A DNA stretch of 64,000 nt. Source: Gnetum montanum (Eukaryota > Streptophyta > Gnetopsida > Gnetales > Gnetaceae). The stretch covers positions 35,800-99,799 of the forward strand of contig MNCI01002879.1 in NCBI GenBank assembly GCA_015680685.1. The letters run 5' to 3'. The translations under genes were made by a program, and so were the position numbers. Positions 22,713-33,000 of this stretch are shown here, piece by piece (within the stretch, counting starts at the first letter, position 1; each line of letters begins with the position of its first letter). The notes below the pieces were generated by a model that saw nothing but the letters and a program-made list of their open reading frames with translations, was not told the origin of the DNA and made no database searches.

Positions 22713-22880
22713 AGATGTGGCACTCCCTTGTTTGGGATCCCAGTTTTAGAGTAGCGAAGCTCTGGTAGTTTGATCCCTCTAGAGTTAGATTTTTTTCCCG
22801 TGTCTGCCCGCAGTGTGGTGAATGTAATTGTACGGTGTCTTTATTCGAGTGTGCCGTACTTGGACACACACATGATCGAC

Positions 22881-22886
22881 AATAAA
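22881..22886 (+). terminator. S1 LTR polyadenylation signal
   Basis: AATAAA about 175 bases after the TATA box, in GACAATAAAGATCGAG; the same context occurs in A4 (37813-37818). It would end the R region of the LTR transcript. Confidence 0.5.
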
Positions 22887-23576
22887 GATCGAGATTACTT
22901 CATCATTGCAGCATTCACTTAGTTTATTTATTTGTTATTTATTTAATGTTATTTATTGCTTTCATAGTGCGGTGTGAGTATGACTTGATTATGATCATCT
23001 ATGGATGCGTACGGCTAGTCAAGGAATCGGTTACTCATCGCGATTAGTCTCTCACCCTTAAACTCCTAGAAGCGGAACGAGTACGACTTGATTACGAGCA
23101 TTTAAGTGTGACTACTTGGTAGCCCAGTGGCATATCCAGGATCTATGCTTGGTAACCCAGTGACGTATTTGGAATCTACGCTTGGTAATCCTAGTGGCGT
23201 ACCTTGGAGCTACGCTTGGTAGTCCTAGTGGTAGTCGTGCACAAGGTCCAAGATGTGTACGGTTGATCAAGGAATCAGTTGCTCATCGCACTTAGGCTAG
23301 ATTAGATTTTCTTACCCTTTTCCTCCTAGTTTAGTTTAGTTAATATTATTTTTCCACTGCCTTCAGGAGTAGCGTAGATTAGGAAACACATCATACACCT
23401 CATCTAGACTAAACCATATGTGACATATGCAAAACTAGTCTAGGTGGGAAGAGCGAACTGCGACCTAAGGCTAACTATCTAGGTGCCAGAACTAGTCCAT
23501 CTGCGGAGTTCGTTTGGATCGCACGTGCGACACTCGTTTCGTATGGTTGAGTGTAGGGGTACCTCGCCACTCATCA

Positions 23577-24164
23577 CCATGGATTCTACCCGCAATATCC
23601 TCCTACTCCACCTCATTACAGGCCACCAATAATGACATAAGAAGGTTCAACATCCCAATATTAACAAAAAAATGTCACTTGTGCTGTGAATGTGCATAAC
23701 CATGCTAACACCAGTGGGTCTCAACTACAACATAGGAAACATCCCTTTTAGAGGAAAGGTTGTAAGTTGAAGCAAACCGTGCATGGGCCCACCATATCAT
23801 CTGAGCCAACACAATGCTAATCTGGTGCACCATCTTCTTGTCATAACCAACATCCTCTGATCATACATAAGGGCCATCATCCATCATTACTTCAATCCCA
23901 AATCCAAACAATGAATTTAAAAGTGTGGGAAGACAAACAAATCCATGCATACCATATCATGATCAAGGGTGCAATCACAATACACCTCATACCTTGATCC
24001 ACCATACATGTAACAATCAAGTATGTGACCAATAATTTTTCTACCCAACCACCACACCACCAATAGGCACCCAGTGGCTAGGGCATGAATGATTACCAAT
24101 GTTTCATACATGCATGGATCCTATTTATCCACTTATTAATCCTTGTCATGACCAAATGTTTAGT
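23577..24164 (+). pseudogene. A3 gag, 3' part, decayed
   Basis: Continuation of gag after the solo LTR: a Tyr/Pro/His-rich segment (YPQYPPTPPHYRPP near 23590) and then poorly conserved sequence with many stops. No zinc knuckle or protease motif could be recognised before the 3' untranslated region starts near 24165. Confidence 0.5.
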
Positions 24165-26164
24165 TGTGGGGGTTACCCCCCATTCTAAGCTTTAGGATTT
24201 TGAAGTGTTTTTCACCTTTTTTTTACATCTTCTTATTTTACATATTTTTTATTTTACATCTTGTTTTTATATTATTAATCTTTTCTAATTTTTGTTTTAT
24301 ACCATCGTTAGTACATTTACTATTTCTTAAAAATTTTACACTTTCTTTTATATTATATTTTATTTTTGTATGATTTTCTAACTCTTTGTTAATAAGTGCT
24401 AGGTATAATGGTAATGCATTACTTGATGGTGGTATGTACTATTTTTTTATTTGATTGTTGGTGTCTAGATTCTAGCTTTGAATTTTGTTATTGATGATTA
24501 GACCATGGTTCTTTTTCATGCAATAGAAAGTGAGCCCACAACATCCACCCATCCAAAAACTCTATGGTTTTCTTTGTTTTGGAAATGTGCATTCCCTTTT
24601 TCATTAATGAAACTTTAATGAATTTATGACTTTGGTAGTTTCTAGAATTGGAAAGGATTAAAAGGTTTGAAATTAATATTCTTTGTGCTTTTCTGTTTGC
24701 CTAGGTGCATGTGTGTTTTCATGGATTTCTTACCATTCCATGTTGACCAATAAAAGGAAGTTAAATAAGTCTTTGCATGGTGTGGTTCTCATCAAAGAAA
24801 AAAAATAATGGGAATTCAAAGCACACCCCTTAGACAAAATAAACACATGTGTTTTTGCATGGTGTGGTTCTCATTTCAAAAGAAAAAGAAAGAAAGAAAA
24901 AGAAGAAGATGATGAGAATTCAAAGCACACCCCTTAAACAAAATAAATGGGCTATAAGCATTGGTTATGGGACTAGAAAGATATGTTACCCATGCTTGAA
25001 GGTCCCCTCAAACTAAGGCCCTTTCTCACTTCCTACTTCTCTTTTCTTCTTTAATAAGGAATGGTGGTTATTCTATGAATGCACTCTTGTGTCTCAAGGG
25101 AATGGACTGGTCTTAGAATGATGATGTGAGTCATTAAATGTGGCTGATTTTGGTCTAGACTAATGATGGATCCTATCAATTCATTTAACCATAAAATTCA
25201 TAAGGGACTTCATGTAACCTTAATTAGGAACTCTATTCCACTCTCTCTCATCCATCTATGCTTTCCATGTCTCACCTCACTATTGGTTTTATGTTCTTGT
25301 TTGATGTCCTAGTTTAATGTGTCAGAATTATTAGGTAGTTTCCTCTAGGTTTTTGTACTTAATCTTTGATAACCATTAATCATCCATGGGACCCATGGAC
25401 TCTTTCATTTGAAGTTATGCAAGGGAGTGAAAGGCCTTTGACTGCTTTGGGGAGGACTCACTTAGATATCTTTGGTTTGGACTAGTTAAGTTCTTTACCC
25501 TTAGACACTCTTATAATCAAATTCTTTTGTTTACCTCATCAATGACATCCAATTGGGCACATCTTCACAATAGTTTTCAGTGAACCTTCCTTTTTATTAT
25601 TGTGAATTCTTACACCCTCTTCAAATATTTCCTTGTGTAGAAATTTTTCAAATTTAATGGATCACTTATCTATTTCACTCTATTTGTCATCCTTCTTGCT
25701 AACACTACTAAAGGAATCAATCTACCACAATCACAACCTAGCCAAGTGTAACCATCAACAAGACAAGGTACTTATCAGGTTTGTTTACATATGGCATACT
25801 AATTTGTGATTTTGTGGTGATTGCAGTGGGAAGCATGAACTAGAAGTGGGACTATCTTCACCAAGGATGATGTGGTAGTACCACACAACGAGGATCATGT
25901 ATGATCGTGGGATCTTCCCTCTCGCTCTTCAACTACCAAGAGGTGTTGGATTTTAATTTTATCCATAGTGTTCACTTCTCTTATCATGAACACCCAATTT
26001 TGTAAAGATTGTAACTCCATGCACTTGGGCACTTAGAGTCTATCTATTCCATTTGAGTCAGTTTGTATGTTAGTCAATAATCCCATACCTTCCCAATATT
26101 TTGTAAGGAACTTGTTCCTCCTCTTTTTCACTTGAGGATGAGTTTTCATTTAGTCATGGGAGTA
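24165..26164 (+). other. A3 3' untranslated region and polypurine tract
   Basis: Matches the reverse complement of A2 14830-16300 and A1 6873-8440. No gene. Holds the family 75-80 bp repeat (24770-24965, with an AAAGAAAGAAAGAAAAAGAAG expansion) and ends in TTTAGTCATGGGAGTA (26149-26164) next to the 3' LTR, the probable plus-strand primer. Confidence 0.8.
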
Positions 26165-26812
26165 TGATGAATCACATTTTTCATCTACTTTGATGTTAGG
26201 TATCCAATGTCAAAGCCTCAATGTTGAGTATTTGATGTTAAAAACTAGATGCCATGTGAGATATCCAATATCATGGGATATATGCCATCCTATAAATATA
26301 GTGCATGGGATCACTATTTGGCATTAGTTTTTTATTAATTTTTTATCATAGTTAGCAAAGCTTGTGTATTTTTTTTCCTCTAGAGTTAGAATATTTTCTA
26401 AGTGCCCATAGCAGGAGTTTGAGTGTGTGTGGATCTTTGTTCAAACACTAATGTACATGAGCATAGCAGTGTGATAGGAATAAAAATGAATTCTTTTGAT
26501 AATCCTTGTAGCACTAAGAATAGATTAATGTTTCCTTTAATGTGCTTTACTTTTATGTAGTTGTTAATGAACATAAGCATGACCACTTCGAGCATACATA
26601 TAGTGCTTGGTAACGTAGCAATGCTTAATGTTTAGTAGCCCATCAGTGCTATATGTGTTTAGAAAAGTGGGATAGACACTTGTGTTAGGCTACCTAGGCT
26701 AGTTCAGATCTTATTTTCCACTATTCATTAGATTAGTTAATTTATCTCTTTATCATCATTAGACAACATCATATGCCTCACTTTGGACTAAACCATATGT
26801 GACAAAGCTACC
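26165..26812 (+). repeat. A3 3' LTR, left part
   Basis: Starts TGATGAATCACATTTT, TATA box TATAAATA at 26291-26298, and runs up to the insertion of element B after GACAAAGCTACC. The same text in the 5' LTR (20448-20465) continues uninterrupted into ACTAGTC, which fixes the break. Confidence 0.95.
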
Positions 26813-27342
26813 TGTTGGCACATTTTGGCCATTTCATGGAATAGCAAGAGTAGATATTAGAAAAAGACAACTTGTAAAACAATGTATGGTTGAAAATTTA
26901 AAAATAAACATGTGGCTTTAAGGTTATGGGTTGAAAAAGTTTCAAAAGAGTGTTTTAGTTGAGGATGTTGAAGATGATAAAGCATCCAAAAATTTGTTCA
27001 ATAAAGTTACGTGAGTAGCCATATCTATACGATTTTTTATTCTTCAAAATGAAAATTCAAGAGATATTATAAGGACACCATGATTGTAAAGAATGGTTAT
27101 AAATAACAATGGTTTGGAAGACCACTTTTACGAGTGAAGTTCATGATTAAGAAAGTCAACTCTTAAAATAAACCCAACCAACATTTTTTTACAAAGAGGA
27201 TATCTCTCTTATATAACCACTCATACTCAAGCTTAGCTAGGGAAGAAGGAACCTCGAAGCAACATGACTGGTGGCAGTTTTGAAAAGAGATCAGCCTTGG
27301 ACTCGGACTCGAACCTAGTGTAGACCAATTTAGATTTCCGAG

Positions 27343-27630
27343 TTGCGTGTTTTTGTGCCATGGCCACCGGAAGGGCAGTTCCAAGAGAAGAAGAAGACAT
27401 GCAGAGCCAAAGACAGAAAGCAGCAACTAAGAAATAATCATGGCAAACCTGAAATGGAAGAAGATGAGTTGGATGAGATCCTGGCGGTCGAGGATTTTGT
27501 TTCCCTAACTGACATGTGGATCGCTTTGGACGTGATGCACTCGCAGTTTCATGTGTCCAACTCCAAAGGAAAAGCCAATGGAAGGAGTACAGCTTTGAAG
27601 CCTTTAATTGCAGATCTACAGCAACGTTAA
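27343..27630 (+). other. Unassigned ORF in B LTR, kept in both copies
   Basis: An open frame of 95 codons, basic at the start (EKKKTCRAKDRKQQ) and acidic in the middle (MEEDELDEILAV), then LTDMWIALDVMHSQF. The 3' LTR equivalent (33531-33812) stays open for 93 codons with only scattered substitutions. I do not recognise a family. It could be an exon of a captured gene or chance; the opposite-strand frame 27721-27233 is longer but lacks recognisable motifs and is broken in the other LTR. Confidence 0.4.
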
Positions 27631-27960
27631 TGACCTCACACAGGTGGATTGAGAAGTAGGGGATCTCCATCACGACGGTGTCATCCACGTATTCAAGCTC
27701 AATATTGGCCAGGATGACCAAGCTATCATGTTCATGCGCGACTACGTTTCACAGACCGAGGCCGTTATAAGCCCATTTCATGGGTGAGGATGTCGATCAT
27801 GTGTAGGTCTCCAATTGGTTCAAAGATTTAGTGCTTCGTATGAATTCTCATACATTAATCATTTCCAATTGTGCAAGTTGCTTTTTGTCGAAGGAGGCAA
27901 GCTCCAGGATCAGCATGTTATGTTGCTTATTTATGGCAGATTCTTGATTCATCAGCTGGA

Positions 27961-28299
27961 CGATTCAGATTCCTACTAGTTCTCCATTCTCGGGGTAGGG
28001 TTTCTCCTAAAAGAGCATCAGTCAAGGGCCTCTTCTGGGATGAACACCACTACTGTTGCATGGTCGAGCTCTCGTTCTACACGGAGGTCCATGCTGTGCG
28101 GTTGAGGCATGACTGCATCATCGTTGTGTTAGAGCACAAGGTTTACATTTACAATTTTGGGGATCTAAAGCTTCTACACCAGATTGACATACTACCGAAC
28201 CCTACTAGCCTCTGCGCTGTTTCACATGACCCAGCAAAATTTGTTCTTACGTGCTCAAGGCTCCACTGTGGCCAAGTGCACCTTGAGCACTACAGGTGA
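27961..28299 (+). pseudogene. Captured ATG18/PROPPIN WD-repeat fragment (5' LTR)
   Basis: A stretch of about 110 residues matches the second-to-third blade region of ATG18-type autophagy proteins (plant ATG18a-like): FLLVLHSRGRVSPKRASVKG followed by WDEHHYCCMVELSF, EVHAVRLRHDCIIVVLEHKV, YIYNFGDLKLLHQI, LCAVSHDPAKFVLTC and GQVHLEHY. In the family these read like IWDDHQ-RCIGELSF, VRLRRDRIVVVLE-K, YNF-DLKLLHQI and GQVR-EHY. PROPPINs bind PI3P on the autophagosome membrane through an FRRG motif, which lies further downstream and is not included. The frame is open over the fragment in this LTR. The homology comes from my memory of the family and is strong by eye. It lies in U3, so it is carried as non-coding baggage, or possibly expressed from upstream. 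Confidence 0.85.
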
Positions 28300-28333
28300 A
28301 AACAGATGAAGTTCATTGCTGAATTAACGATTT

Positions 28334-28723
28334 ATGGTCTTTTGGGACCGTTCTGGTGTGAGCCCTTCGTCTAGTTGTGTGTCCAGAAAGCACAGAGGAA
28401 TTATCAGGTCCCTGGATTGGTATTTCATGGATAGATATGCCTTTAGAGACCACTCAGGATTGCAGAATTCATCATTATTTGGTCTCGCCAGTTATGAAGA
28501 ATACATTAAGACAATGAGACAGAGTGAGATAAGACTAGGTGCATGGCAAGCATTACTAAAGCATGTATTTAGTTATGTCTTCGGGCATGGGCAAGAGGTT
28601 GTGTTGAAGCCCCTAGGTTCCTACCAAATGAGTGCATTACTGTACGTAGTGCCTTTGGATTACAATAAATGCTTCTACAACTTGAGGAAGACGTTGCTAA
28701 GCATTGATGAATATTTCATGTAA
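28334..28723 (+). other. Unassigned 129-codon ORF in B 5' LTR
   Basis: Open frame following the ATG18 fragment: SLDWYFMDRYAFRDHSG, FGLASYEEYIKTMRQSEIRL, MSALLYVVPLDYNKCFYNLR. I recognise no family. The 3' LTR counterpart (about 34522-34911) is interrupted by TAA/TAG where this copy has CAA/CAG, so it is not maintained. It may be another piece of captured host transcript, because it sits between ATG18-like sequence and the LTR promoter region. Confidence 0.4.
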
Positions 28724-28892
28724 GAATTTACTTTAAAAAAGAAGAAGTTTACATTGAAAAGATAATTATGTAGCATCATTTGTAAAGAAGACATTTGGCT
28801 ATTATCCCTTTTATTCTTATGGAAGTTGTAACTTCCTGGGATAGTTACAACTATGATATTGGTAACTAATTTTAATTTTTATTACCATGAAG

Positions 28893-29075
28893 ACACTTGG
28901 CAATTAAAAAGGCCACTTGTCAACTATAGCTTGTTTATCTCCATGGCGACCACTTGGCGACTGAAGGGCCACTTGGCCACTATATAGGCCACTTGGCAAC
29001 TACAACTTTTTTGTCTCCATGGTGAGCACTTGGTAACTGAATGAAGACACTTGGCAGTTGAATAGGACACTTGTC
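28893..29075 (+). repeat. CACTTGGC repeat cluster in B U3
   Basis: Eight to nine copies of CACTTGGC or CACTTGTC at 15-40 base spacing, alternating with AACTA and CTCCATGG words, ending about 75 bases upstream of the TATA box. The equivalent array in the 3' LTR is 35082-35263. Likely a promoter-proximal enhancer-type array. Confidence 0.75.
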
Positions 29076-29150
29076 CATTGTAGTTTTTTTTCTCTATGGT
29101 GGTTATAACCACCCAAGATATTTTGTAACTTACCTACCTACCTTTGAACC

Positions 29151-29160
29151 CTATAAAAAG
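29151..29160 (+). promoter_or_regulatory. Element B LTR TATA box
   Basis: CTATAAAAAG in the context AACCCTATAAAAAGGCTTTAGG, identical in the 3' LTR (35340-35350). The only strong TATA box in the LTR; it places the U3/R border about 2.35 kb into it. Confidence 0.75.
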
Positions 29161-30412
29161 GCTTTAGGGGTCAAGGAGGGAGGATCATCATCATCAAGGG
29201 TCTCATTTTCTACTAGCTAGCACTTGGGCTCTCACTTGGAGACACTTTGAGTCTTGGGAGAAGAGCATTGTAAATAAGAAATTGTGAACGATTGCTTGTA
29301 AGATGGCTTGCTAAAGAAAAGATTTCAGCCTCTTTGTCATAGTCCTATGAGTTATGTTTTATTTTTATTTTGTTTAAATTGTTTAGCTAGTGGTTTAGAT
29401 AGTATCATCCTTGGTAAGTAATTTTGGGATTTTTAGATTGCTCCTATCGTTTTTGTTGCCCGATAGGAAATTTTTGTTAAAATTTTGCCATAGAAGAACT
29501 TGTTTTTAAAAGCCTTAAGAGCATTTTAGTAGTAAATTTTGTTATTGTGCAACGTATAGGAACTGCTATTGAGATCGTTGTAAGAGAGCCTTTGCTTGTA
29601 GTCATGCCGTTGAACGATTCAATAGTCAAGAGGGTTCAGAAAATCTTTGGTATTTTGATGCGACCAGAATAGCTTCTTTTTATCTTTAAAGTGAATCTCT
29701 GTGGTATTTTAATCAGAAATTGTTAAGTTTTTTGAAGGTTTTGTTGAATGCAATTGTTGACATCCATTATCTAGCCAAAATGAAGTCTCGTACGTGGTAA
29801 TTTACGCAGTAATTTTTTGGTAGCATAGTAGGATTGTCTTGAAGAAATTGCTTATTTGAGCCTTGGAAGTTTGAACAATTCATAGTTATTGAATTTGGGA
29901 TAGCTTTATTGCGAAGTGTTTACTCATGTCATTTTACCTTGTTTAAATATTTGAGGTCCACGCAAATATGTTTTCTTTTCTTTCTATTTCCATTGAATCT
30001 TGCTCTATTTATAGTTTTCTTATGGAACTATCTCTTTCTCTGGGGAAAATTAGAGTTAGATTCGCAGAGTTGTGCTCAAATGTTTTTGCAAAATTTTATT
30101 TGTTACAAGTAGGTATTATAAGGACCACGTAGACTAAGCAATTGAAGAAAATAGGAACTCTCAATAACTCATAGTACTTGGCAAAGTTGGTTGAATCTCT
30201 TTAAGACAATTCATCTATAGTTTACACATAATGCAATCGTTTCATTTTTCACAATCGCACACCACAATAGTACACACACATACTCACATTAACTACTAAG
30301 TCTATTTGGAGGTATCTAGGCCTTGGTGTTGCCAGAGACTAGCAGGCACCTAAATCCTATTTGAGGACACTCGTTGGCGGTCGCATCCCAAACGGTCGCC
30401 AATAGTTCTTTT

Positions 30413-30429
30413 TCGCGCTAGAAGGAGGG
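30413..30429 (+). promoter_or_regulatory. Element B primer-binding site
   Basis: TCGCGCTAGAAGGAGGG, eight bases after the 5' LTR. It equals the Tat-type site TGGCGCTAGAAGGAGGG with one change and is clearly related to the sites of C1 (44295) and C2 (60272). I recall this as a tRNA-Arg-type primer but cannot verify the tRNA here. Confidence 0.8.
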
Positions 30430-30751
30430 CTGAAAATTCAGCCTCTAGGTTCATAAGCCTTATAAGCATATCAACAATTTTTGTTACTATAAAGGCTTAA
30501 GAAATTAGATACTATTTTCAGTTCATGACCAAGAAGATTGATAGTTTGGAAAATTTGAAAGTTTCAAAAGATATTCTAGATTTTAAGACTAATTCTTCAT
30601 CAGAAGAAGAACAAAAGAAAGTTTTTGAATTGGGAACAAGTAGTGGAGTGAAAACTAAAAGATCAAAAAGATCACCCATTATATATTTGGTTTATTGATT
30701 CGTTAGAGAAGATCTAGAAAGTATAAGAGTTCAATTATCCAAAGGAATAGG

Positions 30752-31819
30752 ATGGCAAATCCTTGTAAAGGAGTTACACCATTAGGATTTCAAAATTATA
30801 ATGATATTCCTAAGGTAGTTTACAAATATTTGCCTGAGCCTTTCATTCCTAGAAAAGCTTATTTAGCTGAAGAATATATTCACATGTTTGAGTTAGCTTT
30901 AGCACATGAAAATATTCAACATGAAGATCAAGCTTGTAGGTTGTTTGTATCAAATTTAAAGGATATGGCTCAGATTTGGTATTCGAACCTACCAAATAAT
31001 AGTATTACAAGTTGGGATGACATGAAGAATCTTTTCTTAGCCCAGTTTGGTAATCAATTAGATCAACAACAACTATACTATGGGCTGTTACAAGCTAAGC
31101 AAGGAGTTAAAGAGTCAATTAGAGATTTTAACATCAAGTTTCAATGAATTTGTGGACTCTTTCAAAGACAATATAGACCATCAGAAGAAATGCTTAAAGA
31201 AACTTATCTTAAGGCTGTCAACCCCAACATTTCAATTTGGTTAAGGAGAACTCCAAACTTAACTACACTAAATAACTACTTTAGTGAAGCTATACAGTTA
31301 GAAAAATAGTTGAATTTTGAAGAAAATATTGCAATTCAAAAAAGAGAAGAAAGAGTTATGATTCCTATGCAAGATTTTGCTCAATTTAAAGCTTTACCAG
31401 GTCCATCTCATGTTAAGATAGAGCAAGAACATGAAAGAGTAGGATCTGAAAAAGGACAATTAATGAGAGATATGTCTAACAAAATAGTGAAGCTTGAAAA
31501 ATCCATGGCAAGAGTTGATATCAAGGAAGAAAGGAAAATTAGAAAGCATAAACATCAAGACACTAAGTTAGCAGAAGATGAGGATGAAAGTGACCTAATT
31601 ATGTCCAAATTTCTTGATATTGAATCTGATAATGATTTATCTAATGTTCATTATGCAAGTAAATCTTTTAGCAATGGATCAAGTGATACTTCTTCTCTAT
31701 CAAGTTCTGAAGAAGATATATCTTCAGATGAAGAATGTAATAATAATGAGAAAAATGGATATAATCTTCGATCTAAGGAAAGATTAACTACTTCTAGACC
31801 CCCCAAATGTTATTATTGA
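30752..31819 (+). pseudogene. Element B gag
   Basis: Starts MANPCKGVTPLGFQ at 30752. The capsid-type segment (KAYLAEEYIHMFELAL, CRLFVSNLKDMAQIWYSNLP, SWDDMKNLFLAQF, KESIRDFNIKF) follows the retrotransposon gag pattern. A TGA at 31145-31147 and a TAG at about 31307 are the only breaks before a 169-codon open stretch (31310-31819). That stretch is rich in charged residues, with a Lys-rich segment (EERKIRKHKHQD) and a Ser/Glu/Asp run. No CCHC knuckle is seen. The frame then shifts at a C6 run (31799-31804) into the protease. Gag packages the RNA. Relatively well preserved compared with the Athila copies. Confidence 0.85.
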
Positions 31820-32435
31820 TCCATCTACTAAGAGAAAATATTTTCAGCCAAATAGAAGAGATAAGAATAAAGGTAAAGACAATCAAGTGGAGCAAAGCAC
31901 TCCAAATCAGTCTTGTAATAAATGGATAAAGAGACCAAGCTTTATTGGTGATGGAGAATATGATTTCATTGAAGACCTTAAACATGTCAAGGCCAATATT
32001 ATCTTTTATCAGTTGCTTCAAATAGGAGATCAGCAAAGAAAGGTTTTAGAGTTCATTAAAGGTAAAAGGAGAGTTAGAGAATCAGAGTTAAGTTACGTGT
32101 CTAATAATGATGGGAAATTAAAGAATTCGTATGATAATGAAGCTCTTCCTTTCCTTTTGACAATGAAATTAAAGGATAAATACTTACATTATTGTTTGGT
32201 TGATTCTGGAGCTACATCTACTATAATGCCATTGTCTATATGTAAGAAACTTGGTTTGATTCCTGAAAAATCAAATAAAAAGATTGTTCAAGTGGATAAA
32301 AGTAGAGTGAAGATTGTGGGTCAATTACTAAATGTTATATTGGAAATTGCTTCTAAACCCTACATCAGAAGTAGAGTAACTATTCAAGTGGCTGATGTAC
32401 CGGATTCACATAGTCTCTTATTGAGTAGAAGTTAG
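31805..32435 (+). pseudogene. Element B aspartic protease
   Basis: Open from 31805 to 32435 after a one-base shift relative to gag. A linker (RRDKNKGKDNQVEQ, FIEDLKHVKANIIFYQLLQI) leads to the retropepsin-like core: LHYCLVDSGATSTIMPLSIC with the catalytic D-S-G triad intact (GAT at 32202), then GLIPEKSNK, VKIVGQLLNVILEI and SHSLLLSRS where LLLGRD-W is expected. A TAG replaces the tryptophan/aspartate segment. The PR domain follows gag directly, as in complete elements; no RT comes after it. Confidence 0.82.
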
Positions 32436-32477
32436 AGCAAGAATTTCTTAGGTTATATATCAACAAATTATTCTTAC

Positions 32478-32795
32478 ATGTGGTTACCTTGGGAAGGAGA
32501 ACCAAATCAAATATACATCTATAGTGAACCTTCAATGATTGATAATATTACTTCAAATGGAAAAAGTAAGGTGGTTGAAAAAGGAGGTGTTGAAAACAAA
32601 ATTTGTACACTCCAAGAAAATGAGAATTCATTTGAGAAAGAAGATGAGAGGAGTGCTAAAGAAAAAGCTCAAGAAGATCAGGTTGAAAGCTTCAGCAAGC
32701 TAAAAAATAGTAGAGAGATTGGTTATGAGAAGGTTAGAGATATGAGGATTCCTATTAGAGAAATCCTCACCATTCTCTTCCCATCTCAAGAATAG
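32478..32795 (+). other. Element B post-protease tail
   Basis: A 105-codon open stretch continuing after the protease stop (MWLPWEGEPNQIYIYSEP, then a Glu/Lys-rich segment, ending ILTILFPSQE). The same frame runs back through NFLGYISTNYSY to the protease, so it is probably the carboxyl end of the gag-PR polyprotein. Instead of RT, the reading frame ends about 190 bases before the polypurine tract. Confidence 0.55.
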
Positions 32796-32986
32796 TCGAT
32801 GAACAAAGGACTTGATAATGTATAGTTTGTTGTTTTTGTTAGGAATGATGTTTGTATACCATCAAACCTTATGTTTGACGGAAATTTTCCTCAAAAAATA
32901 TTTCTGTTCGGTTGTAAAAGTTCAATAAAAGCTACCAGTATAGTTTAGTTTTAAAATGGGGCTTGCATAAATTTCTTTACGCTTTT

Positions 32987-33000
32987 AAAGGGGGCATAAA
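32987..33000 (+). promoter_or_regulatory. Element B polypurine tract
   Basis: AAAGGGGGCATAAA immediately before the 3' LTR start TGTTGGCA. It would prime plus-strand DNA synthesis; its presence shows that the cis-acting ends are complete. Confidence 0.8.

Larger units (their letters stand above)
22558..23576 (+). mobile_element. Solo Athila LTR S1 with perfect target duplication
   Basis: A 1019-bp LTR from TGATGAGACACGG to CTCATCA, flanked by CCATG on both sides (22553-22557 and 23577-23581). No internal region or second LTR is present, so it arose by recombination between two LTRs. It is much richer in CpG than the surrounding A3 gag, which points to a recent insertion. The gag text continues across it (proline-rich frames before and after). 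Contains a TATA box, a polyadenylation-type signal and a U3 repeat cluster listed separately. Confidence 0.95.
26813..30404 (+). repeat. Element B 5' LTR with host-derived U3
   Basis: U3 is about 2.3 kb long, up to the TATA box at 29151. It contains an ORF region (27343-27630), an ATG18-like fragment (27961-28299), an unassigned ORF (28334-28723) and a CACTTGGC repeat cluster. R/U5 run to CCAATA at 30404. LTRs of this length usually result from acquired sequence, and the ATG18 match supports that here. Confidence 0.93.

Noticed and set aside
27233-27721. 162-codon minus-strand ORF in the B 5' LTR
   Set aside because: No recognisable motif, and the same frame is broken in the 3' LTR, whereas the plus-strand frame 27343-27630 is kept in both.
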